From: Allodiplogaster sudhausi
Taxonomy: Eukaryota > Nematoda > Chromadorea > Rhabditida > Diplogasteridae
Assembly (NCBI GenBank): GCA_945643635.1
Contig: CALZFC010000082.1
Location: 671,001-735,000 of the forward strand
Reading direction: 5' to 3'
Length of the DNA stretch: 64,000 nt
The notes under the pieces are model-generated. The model was not told the origin of the DNA and did no database searches. It saw only the letters and a program-made list of their open reading frames with translations. Every line of letters begins with the position of its first letter. Position 1 is the first letter of the stretch. Positions 47,740-58,242 of the stretch are shown here, one piece after another. The translations under genes and the position numbers were made by a program.

Positions 47740-48430
47740 ATGTTCACTTGTCCATATCACTTGGATTCCTCACACAGGTGAATTTAAAGAAAATCTTCGG
47801 CTGTTCATTAAGTATTACTTTGCCATTGTTATTGCATCAGATAAGTACAAAATTTACTTCAATAACATCAGAGTGTCTGCTTCGCACATTTCTGTGGGAA
47901 TGTGAACAATGGCTTGCAATGTAATATGTACCAACCTAAAAAGAAATTATTGACGAAGAAGGTACAATATTATAGAATTGCTGCTTCCCTTTGGACTCTC
48001 ATTCTCAAGTTCTCTTTCCATGACTTCAGTTTCGGTCTATAAAATATCACATAGCTTCAAAGTGATCATTAGATATTCTCACAAAATTGTCGGAGGCTGA
48101 ACGTGCAATCTATTTGAAGGTCAAGGCTGGTTCAAAGCTTATATGGTCGGAAATTGTTTACGCATTGCAGAAAATATTTCAGTCTGGACCTACTCCCATG
48201 GTGAATGTGGCAATTCGAATATGTCTGAGAAACTCGGGCATCGCTGGATAGGGAAGAAAAATATTTTTTGTAAGTTAACAAAAATAATTTTCTGCTTCTC
48301 ATTTCGTCGTAATGGCTTCCCCAAAAAAAATAGTTTAAATAAATAATTTCTCGAATTATGTAAGTATGCTAATAGTTCTGCTCTATGTAAGTTGTGTGTA
48401 TTTCCTACCATCGAGGAAATACTGTCTATC
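47740..48430. other. No gene supported; probable promoter region of receptor D
   Basis: AT-rich sequence upstream (on minus) of the receptor start at 47731. No TATA box or repeat stands out. Confidence 0.4.
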
Positions 48431-49202
48431 ACCAGTCTTCAAAATTGTATACGAATGTAGATAAGTATTATTAAAAATTTTAACATTTATTCTGCAGTTA
48501 TAATCTTGAAACGAGCTGATCTACGGGAATGAATGAATTCGATTGAACCCAAACGCAACTTGCAACTTGGTAACGGAGCGAACGAAAGGCGGCGCCACTT
48601 GCAACTGGTTTAATGTAATAATTAATATATTTATTATGTGTGATTTAAATATTTACTGTCCCTCGCCTTTATGTCAGGTAAAAGCCGCAAATTCAAGAGT
48701 GAGTTTTTGGCTTCTTCAGCGCTATGACAATTGGGAGAAAATGATATCACGATGAGTCTGCGGCATACGAAAATGAAAGAAAGTCTTCCAGATCGAGTGG
48801 GAGAAGCATATGAGAAACCTATAAAACTAATATTAGCTTTTGCATACATAGTTTTTTTTTTTATTTTACGCCTTCTTTTTTCTTCTTCTCATTCTTTCTA
48901 ATTGAACATTGAAGGTGTCTTTTTTCAGAATGTTTAAGTGGACGGGTGGGTGAAGCTAAGCAAGTGCGCGCCTCCATAGCATATTCGCCCGGCTATTGAA
49001 AACCTGATTAGCTATACAGTCCCGCCCAACATTTGAGGTACATGAATTAATCAGAGTAATCTGCCGCGCGTTTAATCTGTCCAAAGTATGAAACATGTTC
49101 GGGACGCTTGTTCGCAACATTGGCGTTGTTGTCACAGGCTGAGAACAAGCTGACAACATTCGGAGCTCATCACATCCTAACAAACCTCTGCAAATGTTTT
49201 GT

Positions 49203-49275
49203 TTGCACGGGGATTCGAACCCTAGACTTGCAAACTGTAACGCAGTCACGTTACCCAGTAGGCCACACTGCTACT
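49203..49275 (-). other. tRNA-like segment inside MITE
   Basis: On minus, TGTGGCCTACTGGGTAACG resembles an A box and GGGTTCGAATCCC is a perfect B box, 30-odd bases apart. The acceptor stem does not pair, and the anticodon arm has a bulge. It could be a tRNA-derived SINE captured by the MITE or a tRNA relic. Pol III promoter activity is conceivable. Confidence 0.55.
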
Positions 49276-49351
49276 TGGGAACGGCCTGGCTGGGATAGCA
49301 CACAATCTTTGCCCTATCGGAAACCAAGTTGCTTGCCAAGTTGCGAAAACT

Positions 49352-49731
49352 TACCAAGTTTCGAGAGAGACACTTTAACGTTGTCCTTTAAGTACGTTAG
49401 ATACATCAGTATAACCGCCTTTCTCTGCTGCATCGAACTCCATAAAGAAATACGGCTCCTTCGGGCTCTCTCTATTTTTAATTCTATTTTAAAGTGTTTT
49501 TGTGTACATTTGGCTACATGTCTTCATGGCGTTTGGCAGCTTGCCAAGGTGCGAGAGAGACACTTTAACGTTTTCCTTTAATTACCTAAGATACATCAGA
49601 AGAACCGCCTTTCTCTGCTGCATCGAACACCATAGAGAGAGGCGGCTCCTTCGGGCTCTTTCTATTTTTAATTATATTTTAAATAGCTTTTGTGCACATA
49701 TGGCTGCATCTCTTGATACCGTTTGGCAACT
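49352..49731. repeat. Tandem duplication, 2 x 190 bp
   Basis: CGAGAGAGACACTTTAACGT at 49362 recurs as GCGAGAGAGACACTTTAACG at 49551. The match continues through CCGCCTTTCTCTGCTGCATC and CGGCTCCTTCGGGCTC. It lies within the Harbinger-type MITE. Confidence 0.85.
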
Positions 49732-50595
49732 TTTCAACAACCTGGCTCGCTCGCTATTGGTCGAGTCCTGAAATGGGCCAATGAGCGAGTGGGGCGGTGC
49801 TTCCGCGGGCTCGGCGATCTCGCGCGTCGCAGGCTCGGCGACAATCTTTTTTCTCTCTGCACGTGAGAGGGGGAGGCAGGCAGAGAGCAGCGACGTCTTT
49901 TTTTCTCTGCCCTGTGCTATTTCGTTGGTGACGAGCAAAAGCACACCGGAGCAGCTTTTGCTCGCCACAACCTGCGTCTCCATCTTTGCGTTGTCTCTAC
50001 ATTTTCGTGCTTGTTCTGACCAAGTGACCACTTCAGAACTTCGAAACAGGAAGTGCACACAAGCGATAAAGTTATCACAAGCTGGATACATGATCGGAAC
50101 ACATGTGTATTAAGATAGGCTGGAACACTGCCAATTCTTTTGTTTCGAACATGTTTCAAACAAGATTGTTTTGAACATGTTTCAAACTTTTGACAGATTA
50201 AAGGCGCGGCTGAATAATTTGAATTGATTTTCAGCGCTCAGGGCGAATTTCAACGTAGTTTTCTGTTCAAAATAGACTAATTCTAAGCAGCTAAATACAA
50301 ATGTACATTAGTTTTTTTCAAAAAAGTTGGCACTGCTGAGAAAATTCATATTTTACTACAAAAGAAATTTGAGAAATGTAGCGAATTGCACATATAATGC
50401 AGCGTATTGCGCGTCATTATTCAAACAGGCTTGTGGCTAAAATATGTATTTTCTCGTCAGCGTCAACGTGTTTTGAGAAACTGATGTTACCACCGTATTT
50501 ATTAGTGTCTAATTACTATGATAAATGTATGTACTTAAAATGTTGGGCGGGACTGTTGATTGCCGATGAAACTGTCGGTGATTTGTGGAGGAGAG

Positions 50596-51742
50596 GGGGG
50601 GGGGGTTGAGTAAGAAAAAAATCAGTGCCAACCAGAAGGGCGACACGCACGCTAGCGAATGCGATAATGGCGATCCGATAAAGATGGTCAGATAGATCAG
50701 CCTCTTGTCGCAATTCTTGGCGCACAGCTAAATGAAAAGATGCCTGATTTTTCAGCTGAGCTTTTTACGTGGAATTTTAGTACTTGTTTTGGATGGCAAA
50801 TTTGTCGAACATAGATATAGAATATATGTATTTAACTACGTATTACTTCTGTACTTGTGTAGTACATAGTATTTGTAATTAATAAATAGTTCGTTAAATT
50901 TAGAGAATTTTGCTTCCTCTATGTTATATACAATTTTGTTTCCTCAAAGGTTTTAACCTGCATTGACAAGTAGAAAAGATGTGTGGCGAAGCTAGCGGTG
51001 GACATAACAATGAGACCTTGCTAGATGTTTGTCTTTGACTGGCCTTTCGATGCCTGCATAAAAAAAATAGGTAAGTAGGTGCAATCGTTTCAAAATGCAG
51101 ATTTTTATGGTGAGAAAACAACTGAGAAATTATTAAGAAAAACCTAACGATTGAAAAAGAGAGAGAGAGGGAGTAAATAATTCGAAAAACCAATTAAGAA
51201 CAAATCCAAATCTAAACTTTGGTGATAATTTCTTGAAATTTACTATATAATCGGTATTATAGTGCTGTAGACTCCACTTACAACAGTATGAATCTTTCGC
51301 TTTTCTCTAGCAATGCCAAACAGCAAGAAGAGATTCAGCAAAAGTGTTAAGGTGTTCAGGCTAGCGAGGTGGATTGTTTCCGCCATTTCTTGAATCTGCA
51401 AAATACTTTTTTGAGCTGATAATTAACAATAAGACTGGTTGGTGATCTTGTTTTGGTTCTGAATGGCGGCTCTCGACACTAACAATTAGAGAAACATTCA
51501 ATATGGAATTATTTGTTGTCTATTTTGTGAATTTATGTAAAATTTGAAAAATAGTGTGACCCAAATTGCGAAAATGATTCGCGAACATTCTTATCGTCAA
51601 GTGTCTTCGGCAAGCAGAGCGTGTCGTTGAGAGTCGAAATGAAGCAGAAATACTGGAAGCCGATGCAGCCATATGGGAAGCAGAAGGGAAGAGGAAGCAC
51701 GAAGAGAGCGACGAGGCAACCACGAAAGTGGCGTCTCCGCTG
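50596..51742 (-). pseudogene. Chemoreceptor paralogue D2, truncated and with a stop
   Basis: Exons matching the last four of the gene at 44852-47731: 51742-51587 (QRRRHFRGCLVALFVLPLPF..), 51395-51282 (IQEMAETIHLASLNTLTLLL..), 51053-50958 and 50715-about 50600 (..FIGSPLSHSLACVSPFWLAL). Exon lengths are conserved, but codon CAA-preceding GAG has become TAG at 51021-51023 in the TM6 exon. The TM1-TM3 exons are absent upstream. Splice sites remain canonical, so decay is recent. Confidence 0.8.
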
Positions 51743-52068
51743 CTGAGAGTGAGATGAGTATGAGAGATGGTGAAAGTAAGACAATATACGTCCTTATCTC
51801 TTCATATCGTGACACTTGTATTCATTTCGTGCTGTCTGCTCAGATGGGTAAATTGACCTTACATACCAGTAGTCACCTTGAGAAGTCAGCCATATATATG
51901 TAGCTTTTCTGATAATCCTTTCTGGCCAAATGTGTTGTTATTTCATGAATATATTAAAAAGTGTCGTTAGGGATGCAAAAAAGGAAGAAATTATACTACA
52001 TCAACTCATGGTCTTGCAATGATACTGAAAAGCGAGAAGAGGTAGAATCTTCCGTATTTGCAAAAGGA

Positions 52069-53241
52069 ATGGAGATCCTGCTCTTAATGCTACGTTCTCG
52101 GAAAGCAGGAAGAGCCGCGGTCTACATCATCATTTGTTTACTGCTTGGTAAATAAAAAAATTCTGTGAATCATTTTTGGAAGCTTTTTGACATGTCAAAT
52201 TTCAGGGATATTCCAGCTTTGTCATTCCTTCAGCTCATCTGCCTCTCACGTCTTCGAGATGAAGAAAAGAGAATCCAAATGATGTTCGCGGTTTGTCATT
52301 TCGAAAATTTTCGATATTTATTTTTTCTTCAACTTTTCCCTAATAATTTTACAAGTTACATTTTTCAACATTAGTCTCATTCACTGGACTTGTGCAGATT
52401 GTATGTAAAGAAGGTCTGACTAATTTCGAATTGACAATATTTGTTATTTCGAACGGTTTTTCAATATTTATTGTCCTTCTCAATTCGGACATAAAGTTTA
52501 GCAGGTGCGAGACTCTGGTGAAATCAAACTGCCCTTTCGATCGGCTGTCCTCGCTCTGAAATTCCTTCGAATACCTAGCAGCTGTGGATCCTCGCAGGTC
52601 TATGACCTGGCAGTTTGCGTCAGCTCTGCAGCTCAAAGCAAAGATGTACGCTGTTCTCTCACTCTTATCATTATCTCACTCTGTTCTCTCTCTCTCTCTC
52701 TCTCTCTGCTTATCTCACCTCCGTCTGCCTTTCATATTCGAATAATAAAGATTTAGATGAGGATGGTGATCCGTCAAACATGGGCCTCATCTGCCGAGTC
52801 GAGAGCAATTCAGGCGCGAAATGATTTGCATGATTAGTCCCTTGGATGAGTGTACTATTTGGAGGGCAATATTGTGGAAAATTGAATTGTATTGAAATGA
52901 ATAAAAAAAATAGAAAACAAAACGTTGAATACAGACCGGTCGTGCTCGCGTGTTCTTCATCGTCGGTGAGAGTGCGCGCGTTAGTGGAGAGGAGCTGCTG
53001 AAGGAGGCCAATGACTATGATGATCTCGTCATCATTAACAGCATAGAACACTATCTTAATCTATTATACAAGGTATCATGGCTAAACGTGCAATCTCACA
53101 TTACGGAATGATTTTAGGCGGTAGCAGCTTTGACTGTCGGCTCTATTTTGTGCAAGGCGAATTTTGTGCTGAAAGTGGATCAGGTACCTCTCTCAGCTTT
53201 CCTTTCTCCCTCGTTCTCTCTCTTATCCTTGAGCTCTCCTC

Positions 53242-53283
<42 letters not shown>

Positions 53284-54488
53284 TTCATCATCAGGATACA
53301 GTAGTTCACATCGACCGCCTCCTCTCCTTCGTGGGCGACCCCTTCCTGCCCTCCTCCCTCTTCATCCATTGCGACGCCTATCACTCTGAACCCGTTATCC
53401 GAAACAACGAAAGCGTCTGGTTTGTAAAACAATTAAAGTTCCGCCAGAATTCGGCGGTTGTTTAAAACTGATTATTGGTTTATTTATGTAATGGTATAAG
53501 ATAAAAAAAAACAATTCTGTACATGCTGCTAATAATCATAAAAATAAGATGACATAAATAAATGAATAAAATGAAGTTTGTAGTTGAGGTTTATTCCTCG
53601 TTCTGCTTACTCGCCCGATGTCTACCCCGGCTACTGCTACGGCTACGCGTATCTTCTCTCAAGAGAAGCTGCTCTTCGCATCCTTGCCCGCACCGAGCCA
53701 TTCTCCATACTTATTGTTAGTATTGTATATATTTCCTGATTACACAACATACCAAGGATCATTCTTTTTGCTTCTTTGTTTGTCTAGTGAAAATTTTTCC
53801 AGATTAATGATATGCACTCGTATTAGAGATACCTTATCCTTACTCACTGTCATCATCATATGTAAATTTTTTTTGTTACGATCACGAACGTATTTGAATG
53901 TTCCTGGCGATTGTAGTCGGTCTCTTCAAATCACATGCGCTCTGACCCTGTGTCATAATGGATAAAGGCGCTAATTTAAGCGCATGAGTTTTTGGCTGCT
54001 TGAACGCTGTCCATTTGTAGTGGTAGTGAATGATCCTTGAGCCTGAGGACGCCCTTCTGACGGGCATGGCGCGAGAGGCGGTCGGCGTCTCCCTCCGCAA
54101 CCATCGTGAAATGTTCAGACTTCGCTCAACGTCACCCTGCGAAGTGGCGAATGGCACGGCAAGTGCACGGCAACTCATTGCGGACGCAGAGTTCAAGGTG
54201 CATCGAGTAAAAGCAGTATTTTTGTACATTAACACATATATTTTTTTTGTATTCCTGCGGTTATTATGAATGACAAATTTCACCACATTTCCGTCGGTAA
54301 CCTATTCCTAATGTTCTTAAATGTTGCAGTCTCCAACACTGGTGAAGAAGAGTTGGCAGGCCTTGAAGGGCGACTGTCCCAAGCCGGAGACAACCACGAC
54401 AGTGCGACCATATGTAGTTAATCATGGCTGCCGTTGTTATCTATGCACATGGGCATGTCTATGTACCATATACGCGCAAAAATTATAA
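52069..54488 (+). CDS. GT31 glycosyltransferase (beta-1,3-galactosyltransferase family)
   Basis: Core exons join in phase: 52505-52645, 52757-52813, 52935-53072, 53118-53183, 53295-53419, 53589-53715, 54042-54197, 54330-54488. Family landmarks in order: ..LAVCVSSAAQ.., RMVIRQTWAS, RVFFIVGES.., EANDYDDLVIINSIEHYLNL, ..CKANFVLKVDQ|DTVVHIDRL (the metal-binding DxD, here DQD), VWFIPRSAYSPDVYPGYCYG, and PEDALLTGM (the E-D-V-x-x-G motif). Upstream, 52069-52145 encodes a basic stretch and AAVYIIICLLLG, a type II Golgi anchor; the link through about 52206-52249 is tentative. Intron 52814-52934 uses a GC donor (CAG|GCGCGA). Such enzymes add Gal or GlcNAc to glycans in the Golgi. Confidence 0.8.
52672..52712. 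repeat. CT microsatellite in GT31 intron
   Basis: (CT)n in an intron of the GT31 gene. A second tract is at 53243-53282, just before the exon at 53295, where it forms an extended polypyrimidine tract. Confidence 0.85.
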
Positions 54489-54499
54489 AACGGTGAAAA

Positions 54500-54674
54500 A
54501 TGTTATGAATGTGAGTGATAACAGATGCTTTGCATTCCGATTGCTCCTTATCAGAGCACACGAAACAGCTTATCATTTATGAGATTCGGTTCTATTTTCA
54601 AAACACGCTCTTTCATCGCCTCCATCTTTCTTTTATTGTTTCATCGTGGGGCTGTAAAAATTTCTCTCACTCTG

Positions 54675-54709
<35 letters not shown>

Positions 54710-54890
54710 GGCTTACTCCAGCATTTGCTCTAATCACCGCCCTAACCGCTATTTCTTTATTACTAACGAATAATAATTTAGTTTTTTTTTATCATGGACT
54801 TGTATTATACAAATATCAATCACCCATGGCAATACAATGTCTACAACAAAGAATTCAGTTTCTGCTTAAAAGCCGGCCGTAGCGCGTGCT
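54500..54890. other. No gene supported; CT tract
   Basis: Includes (CT)n at about 54660-54712 and AT-rich flanks. Probable 3' flank of the GT31 gene. Confidence 0.5.
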
Positions 54891-54896
54891 TAATCG

Positions 54897-55020
54897 CAAG
54901 CACTAAGTGAGAAGTCGAAAGTGAGATTCGCCATCTCCGGAGCAGCGCGGCACCACTCCTTGAGCTCGGTGAAGGAGGAGGTGCCATCGAAAGATAAAGA
55001 AATACAATAGAGAGGCTTAA
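54897..55020 (-). CDS. Possible exon, Cys-containing, unknown
   Basis: Minus frame after TTTTTTAAG reads ..SFDGTSSFTELKEWCRAAPE MANLTFDFSLSACD-stop. It has the composition of a real C-terminal exon, but the plus strand is also open here (..VRFAISGAARHHSLSSVKEE), so strand is uncertain. No partner exon identified. Confidence 0.25.
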
Positions 55021-55122
55021 AAAATAGGCGATTATTTGGCTTGCTTTCAATACTGCATGCTTTACCCGTTGTCAATTTCACACTCTTGTTGCCTGTTCTG
55101 TTTATTTCTACCAAAATTCAGC

Positions 55123-55874
55123 CAAAGCAATGCTGGGGCGGCGCTGACGATCAAGGTGAGACTTGCGAGATTAGGTTGATTGCATTGAGATTTCATCAAA
55201 CTATTTATCTTTCTGGCACATCTCTGATGGTGAGCAACATAAGCATTCATAATCAAGAAAAGGATGACGATGTTACATGTTGAGTTTAACACACACACAT
55301 GCTAGTGAACACTATCTATTATGACTTGTTCAGATAAACATACCGTAATTTCTCTATTAGTACCCCCGGGGGTTCTATTTTTCAATACCCTTGCGGGAGG
55401 GGGGCACTATTAGAGGGAGGGGTTCTATTAGAGGGAGGGGTACTATTTTTCAATGTGAGTCACTCAATGTTTAATAGCAACATTTTATTCCCAAAAAAAA
55501 AGAATCGTAGCCCGAATTCAATGGAATCATCACTGGAATATACGTTTTACAACAGATTTATCATGAATTTGGCATTAGTTCATTGGTAAGAGCTCCCCAT
55601 GCCTCCAGGAGGACTATTTGGGGGGGGGGGTACTATTGGAGAGGGGGTTCTACTAGAGGGAGGGGTTCTATTTTTCAATGGCATTTTCAGAGGGAGGTAC
55701 TATTAGAGGGGGGGTTCTAATAAAGGGGGGGGGGTACTAATAGAGAAAATACGGTACTCATCCTTTGATTACTCTGTTCCGAACCGAACCAACAGTGATA
55801 TTCTTTATTGACAGACCGAATCTGAGCTCCAACAGCTCCAATATAATCTCGACCGTTACAACATCAAGAAGTGA
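55123..55874 (+). CDS. Possible 3' end of a small gene, unknown
   Basis: Two short plus exons join in phase. One follows AAATTCAG at about 55123-55153 (..QSNAGAALTIK, donor GTGAGA). The other follows TTGACAG at about 55815-55874 (TESELQQLQYNLDRYNIKK-stop). The intron contains the MITE at 55343-55754. Family not recognised; upstream exons unknown. Confidence 0.3.
55343..55754. mobile_element. CCGTATTTTCTCTATTAG MITE, copy 2
   Basis: 412 bp, ends CCGTAATTTCTCTATTAG / CTAATAGAGAAAATACGG, flanked by TA. The interior matches the copy at 30671-31113, including the AGAGGGAGGGGTTCTA motifs. Shorter relics of the same family are at about 43688-43755 and 56395-56450. Confidence 0.75.
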
Positions 55875-56864
55875 ATAGGATCAGTAGCAAAGTATGCGGG
55901 GCAATAGAAGAGTGATAGAGACAGCGACTAAAGGCATCTCTTGCCGATACACTGGGCACAGGAAAGAGGGGAGGGTGCAAGGGGACTCGGGGACGGATAT
56001 CGACAGAAGAATACCGGTTTCTTTATCCGATTCCGTTTTGAAAAAGAGAAGGGCACGGATTATACTACCAGAAATGGCAAAAGGGTATAGCATGCTTTAT
56101 AATGATTATTGTTGTGTTTGTTTAAGAAAAGGAATCGGATTGCCACGTGAGGAAGCGAACTCCACTTTGGTGAAATTCAGTGTTCCCGGAAAGTAAGTAG
56201 TACTGCTTCGAGTAGGCATTCGTGTACATGCGAGCTGTGCAAGAGCATCAAAATTACAAGTAAATTAAAATTTTAATTTAAAAAATTTCATTGATTACCA
56301 TACATTGCAGAGTATTCAGTTATGTTTAGACAAATATATTATTTAGTTACTTTTTTCTATTCTTTGTTACGGAAACATTAATAAGTTTCAATTACCGTAT
56401 TTTCACCTGAAGTACCCCCGAGGATAGACTTGTTTTTCAAGACCATTGTGCTTGTTGATAAATCATTGTCATTACCCGAAATTACTCTTTCCAAACAGAA
56501 CTGGGTGAACGCCGGCATACCGGCACAAGGAATGCATATTATGGCTTAGTTATTTATTTAATTTAGTATCAAGAGCGAAAAGTTCAAGAGCAAACCTGGT
56601 CGATAATTGCGGACAAATTCGATATTCAATATCCTTGCGCTACAACACGGAGAGCCGTATGATGAGGCGTAACCAACGAGCTATAAAGAGACGAAAAAAA
56701 ATTATTTCATTTTTCTTCTTTGTTTACAAATTTCATTTGGCCCGGTATGCGAATAAACAGTATAATTAAAACATATAGTTATATGAATGCTAGAATATAT
56801 TCATATTTCAATTGCATAGATGTATGCATGTATGTATCCAACCATAAAAATCAGCAAATATGTA

Positions 56865-58242
56865 TTAGGTGAAATGAACTTCAAATCCGCCGTCGCACGC
56901 TACAACGCGAGGTTTCAGGACGAGCCGAGACCACGGCCCCCAAGGTGCGGCAGCGTATTCCTGCTTGCGGCACATGGTAACGGCGCACTGATCAAACGTG
57001 GGGCAGAAGTATCGCGCCGAGTCAAGCGCGTCCGGCTTCACGGCGTATCCATTGTCATCGTGCACTAAAAAATGAATTTAAACAATAATTTTTTAAAGGA
57101 GCCGAAAACTCATGTTTGAATTCGCGCCTTTCCGCATATAACTTAGAGAGACGAGACTAAAATTGCCAGGAAAATTGATATAGATAATGGTTTTTTAAGG
57201 CATGCGATCAAACAAAAATAAATGCTTTTCTCAGCATCTTTTTTTGCTCTCTTCTTTCCATTATATCATGGATGGCGCAGTGGTAATGATAGAGATAGTG
57301 TTCAGGAAATCTTAAAAAAAAACTAGATTTGACGAAGTACAGAGAAGTGACAAGGTCTGTCCGGATTTTTGTATCGCCTCCGTGGGGGCCGAGTTTTAGC
57401 AGTGTGCATATTTACGTGCACATCTGAAGGAATGATAACGAACTTCCAGTTTTGGGATCTGTGTATCCATTAGGGATTCGAGTAGGGTCGTTCGGGTCCA
57501 GAGTGTAGAAGAAAGAGGAGCCTTGCCCTTCATATTGATGACTGAATAGTAGAACGCGCGCAAACGGATTCTCACGTCTTGCCTGGTATGTATGGAACTA
57601 AAAAATTATTTTGACTCAGGAATATTTATTTATTTTTTTTTAAATTATTGCACATGAATTAAAATTTCAGTATAGAGTATTCCACTTCTTGCCATTCCTT
57701 ACGATAGGATAAACTGTCTTTTTGGCAACATCATGACCACAGGCCAGATGCATGCAGAACAAACCACTCGCGCCGATAAGACCACGACTGACAATATACA
57801 TAAGTTGGGGGATTTTGATTTCACCTGAGTAGTAGTTGAAGGAGTTGTGGTGGTAGTGGTGCTGGTGGTGGTGCTTGACTGAGTGGTAGACGTTGAGGGA
57901 GTTGTGGTTGGCGCCGTTGATGAGGTGCGAATACAAGACGAATCCTGTTATAATGATGCACTATGTAAACCTGAACAAATCAAGCACGAAATAGGTGCCC
58001 ACCCATTCTGGATCACAGCAGGACCTGTCGGCTTTGCAGAGCGCGGTCTTTTTAAAGTCTTCGCATTCCTTGTCAGAGGAGCAGACGAACTTAACATAGA
58101 GTAAACAATTGAAGCTTATGCAGGAAATGGTTTAGCAATGTCCCGATATGATAATTAAAAAAAATGAACCACGTGCCTCATCAGCAGCCGCTCCCTGAAT
58201 GCTGGCAGAAGCCAAGATTAAGCACAACGGAAGCCACCTCAT
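56865..58242 (-). CDS. Secreted Thr-rich, Cys-containing protein
   Basis: Start at 58242 with a signal peptide (MRWLPLCLILASASIQGAAA). Further exons: 58089-58003 (..CSSDKECEDFKKTALCKADR SCCDPEW), 57944-57825 (Ser/Thr-rich linker), 57787-57703 (..GLFCMHLACGHDVAKK..), 57582-57416 (..NPFARVLLFSHQYEGQGSSF FYTLDPNDP..) and 57064-56865 (..RYFCPTFDQCAVTMCRKQEY.., stop). The FFYT..NDP..NGY pattern recalls the HFYT repeat domain of nematode secreted proteins (DUF5648-like), an uncertain match. The 87- and 120-nt exons join in phase. Junctions at exon 1, exon 4 and the last exon are each off by a base, so it is either partly decayed or mis-spliced by me. Likely extracellular. Confidence 0.5.

Larger units (their letters stand above)
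49064..50209. mobile_element. Harbinger-type MITE, 1146 bp
   Basis: Terminal inverted repeats CCGCGCGTTTAATCTGTC and its near mirror GACAGATTAAAGGCGCGG are flanked by CTG at 49061-49063 and 50210-50212. Subterminal palindromes are GAAACATGTTTC-like (49089, 50150, 50173), different from those of the element at 10613. The interior carries a tRNA-like segment and a 190-bp tandem duplication; no transposase. It sits in the flank of the duplicated receptor gene and is absent from the other copy, so it inserted after that duplication. Confidence 0.85.
48430..51790. repeat. Segmental duplication, distal copy
   Basis: Counterpart of 44100 to about 46510: flank 48430-49020, then a 1.15-kb MITE insertion, then receptor exons at 50600-51742. 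The duplication ends near 51790, before the TM1-TM3 exons, so the gene copy was truncated from the start. Confidence 0.7.

Noticed and set aside
49203..49275. A functional tRNA gene
   Set aside because: The B box is good, but the acceptor stem does not pair and the anticodon arm is bulged; better read as a tRNA-derived repeat.
54841..55050. Minus frame with a hydrophobic start (..FLSLSIVFLYLSMAPPPS..)
   Set aside because: It conflicts with the better Cys-bearing minus frame at 54897-55020 and has no splice support.
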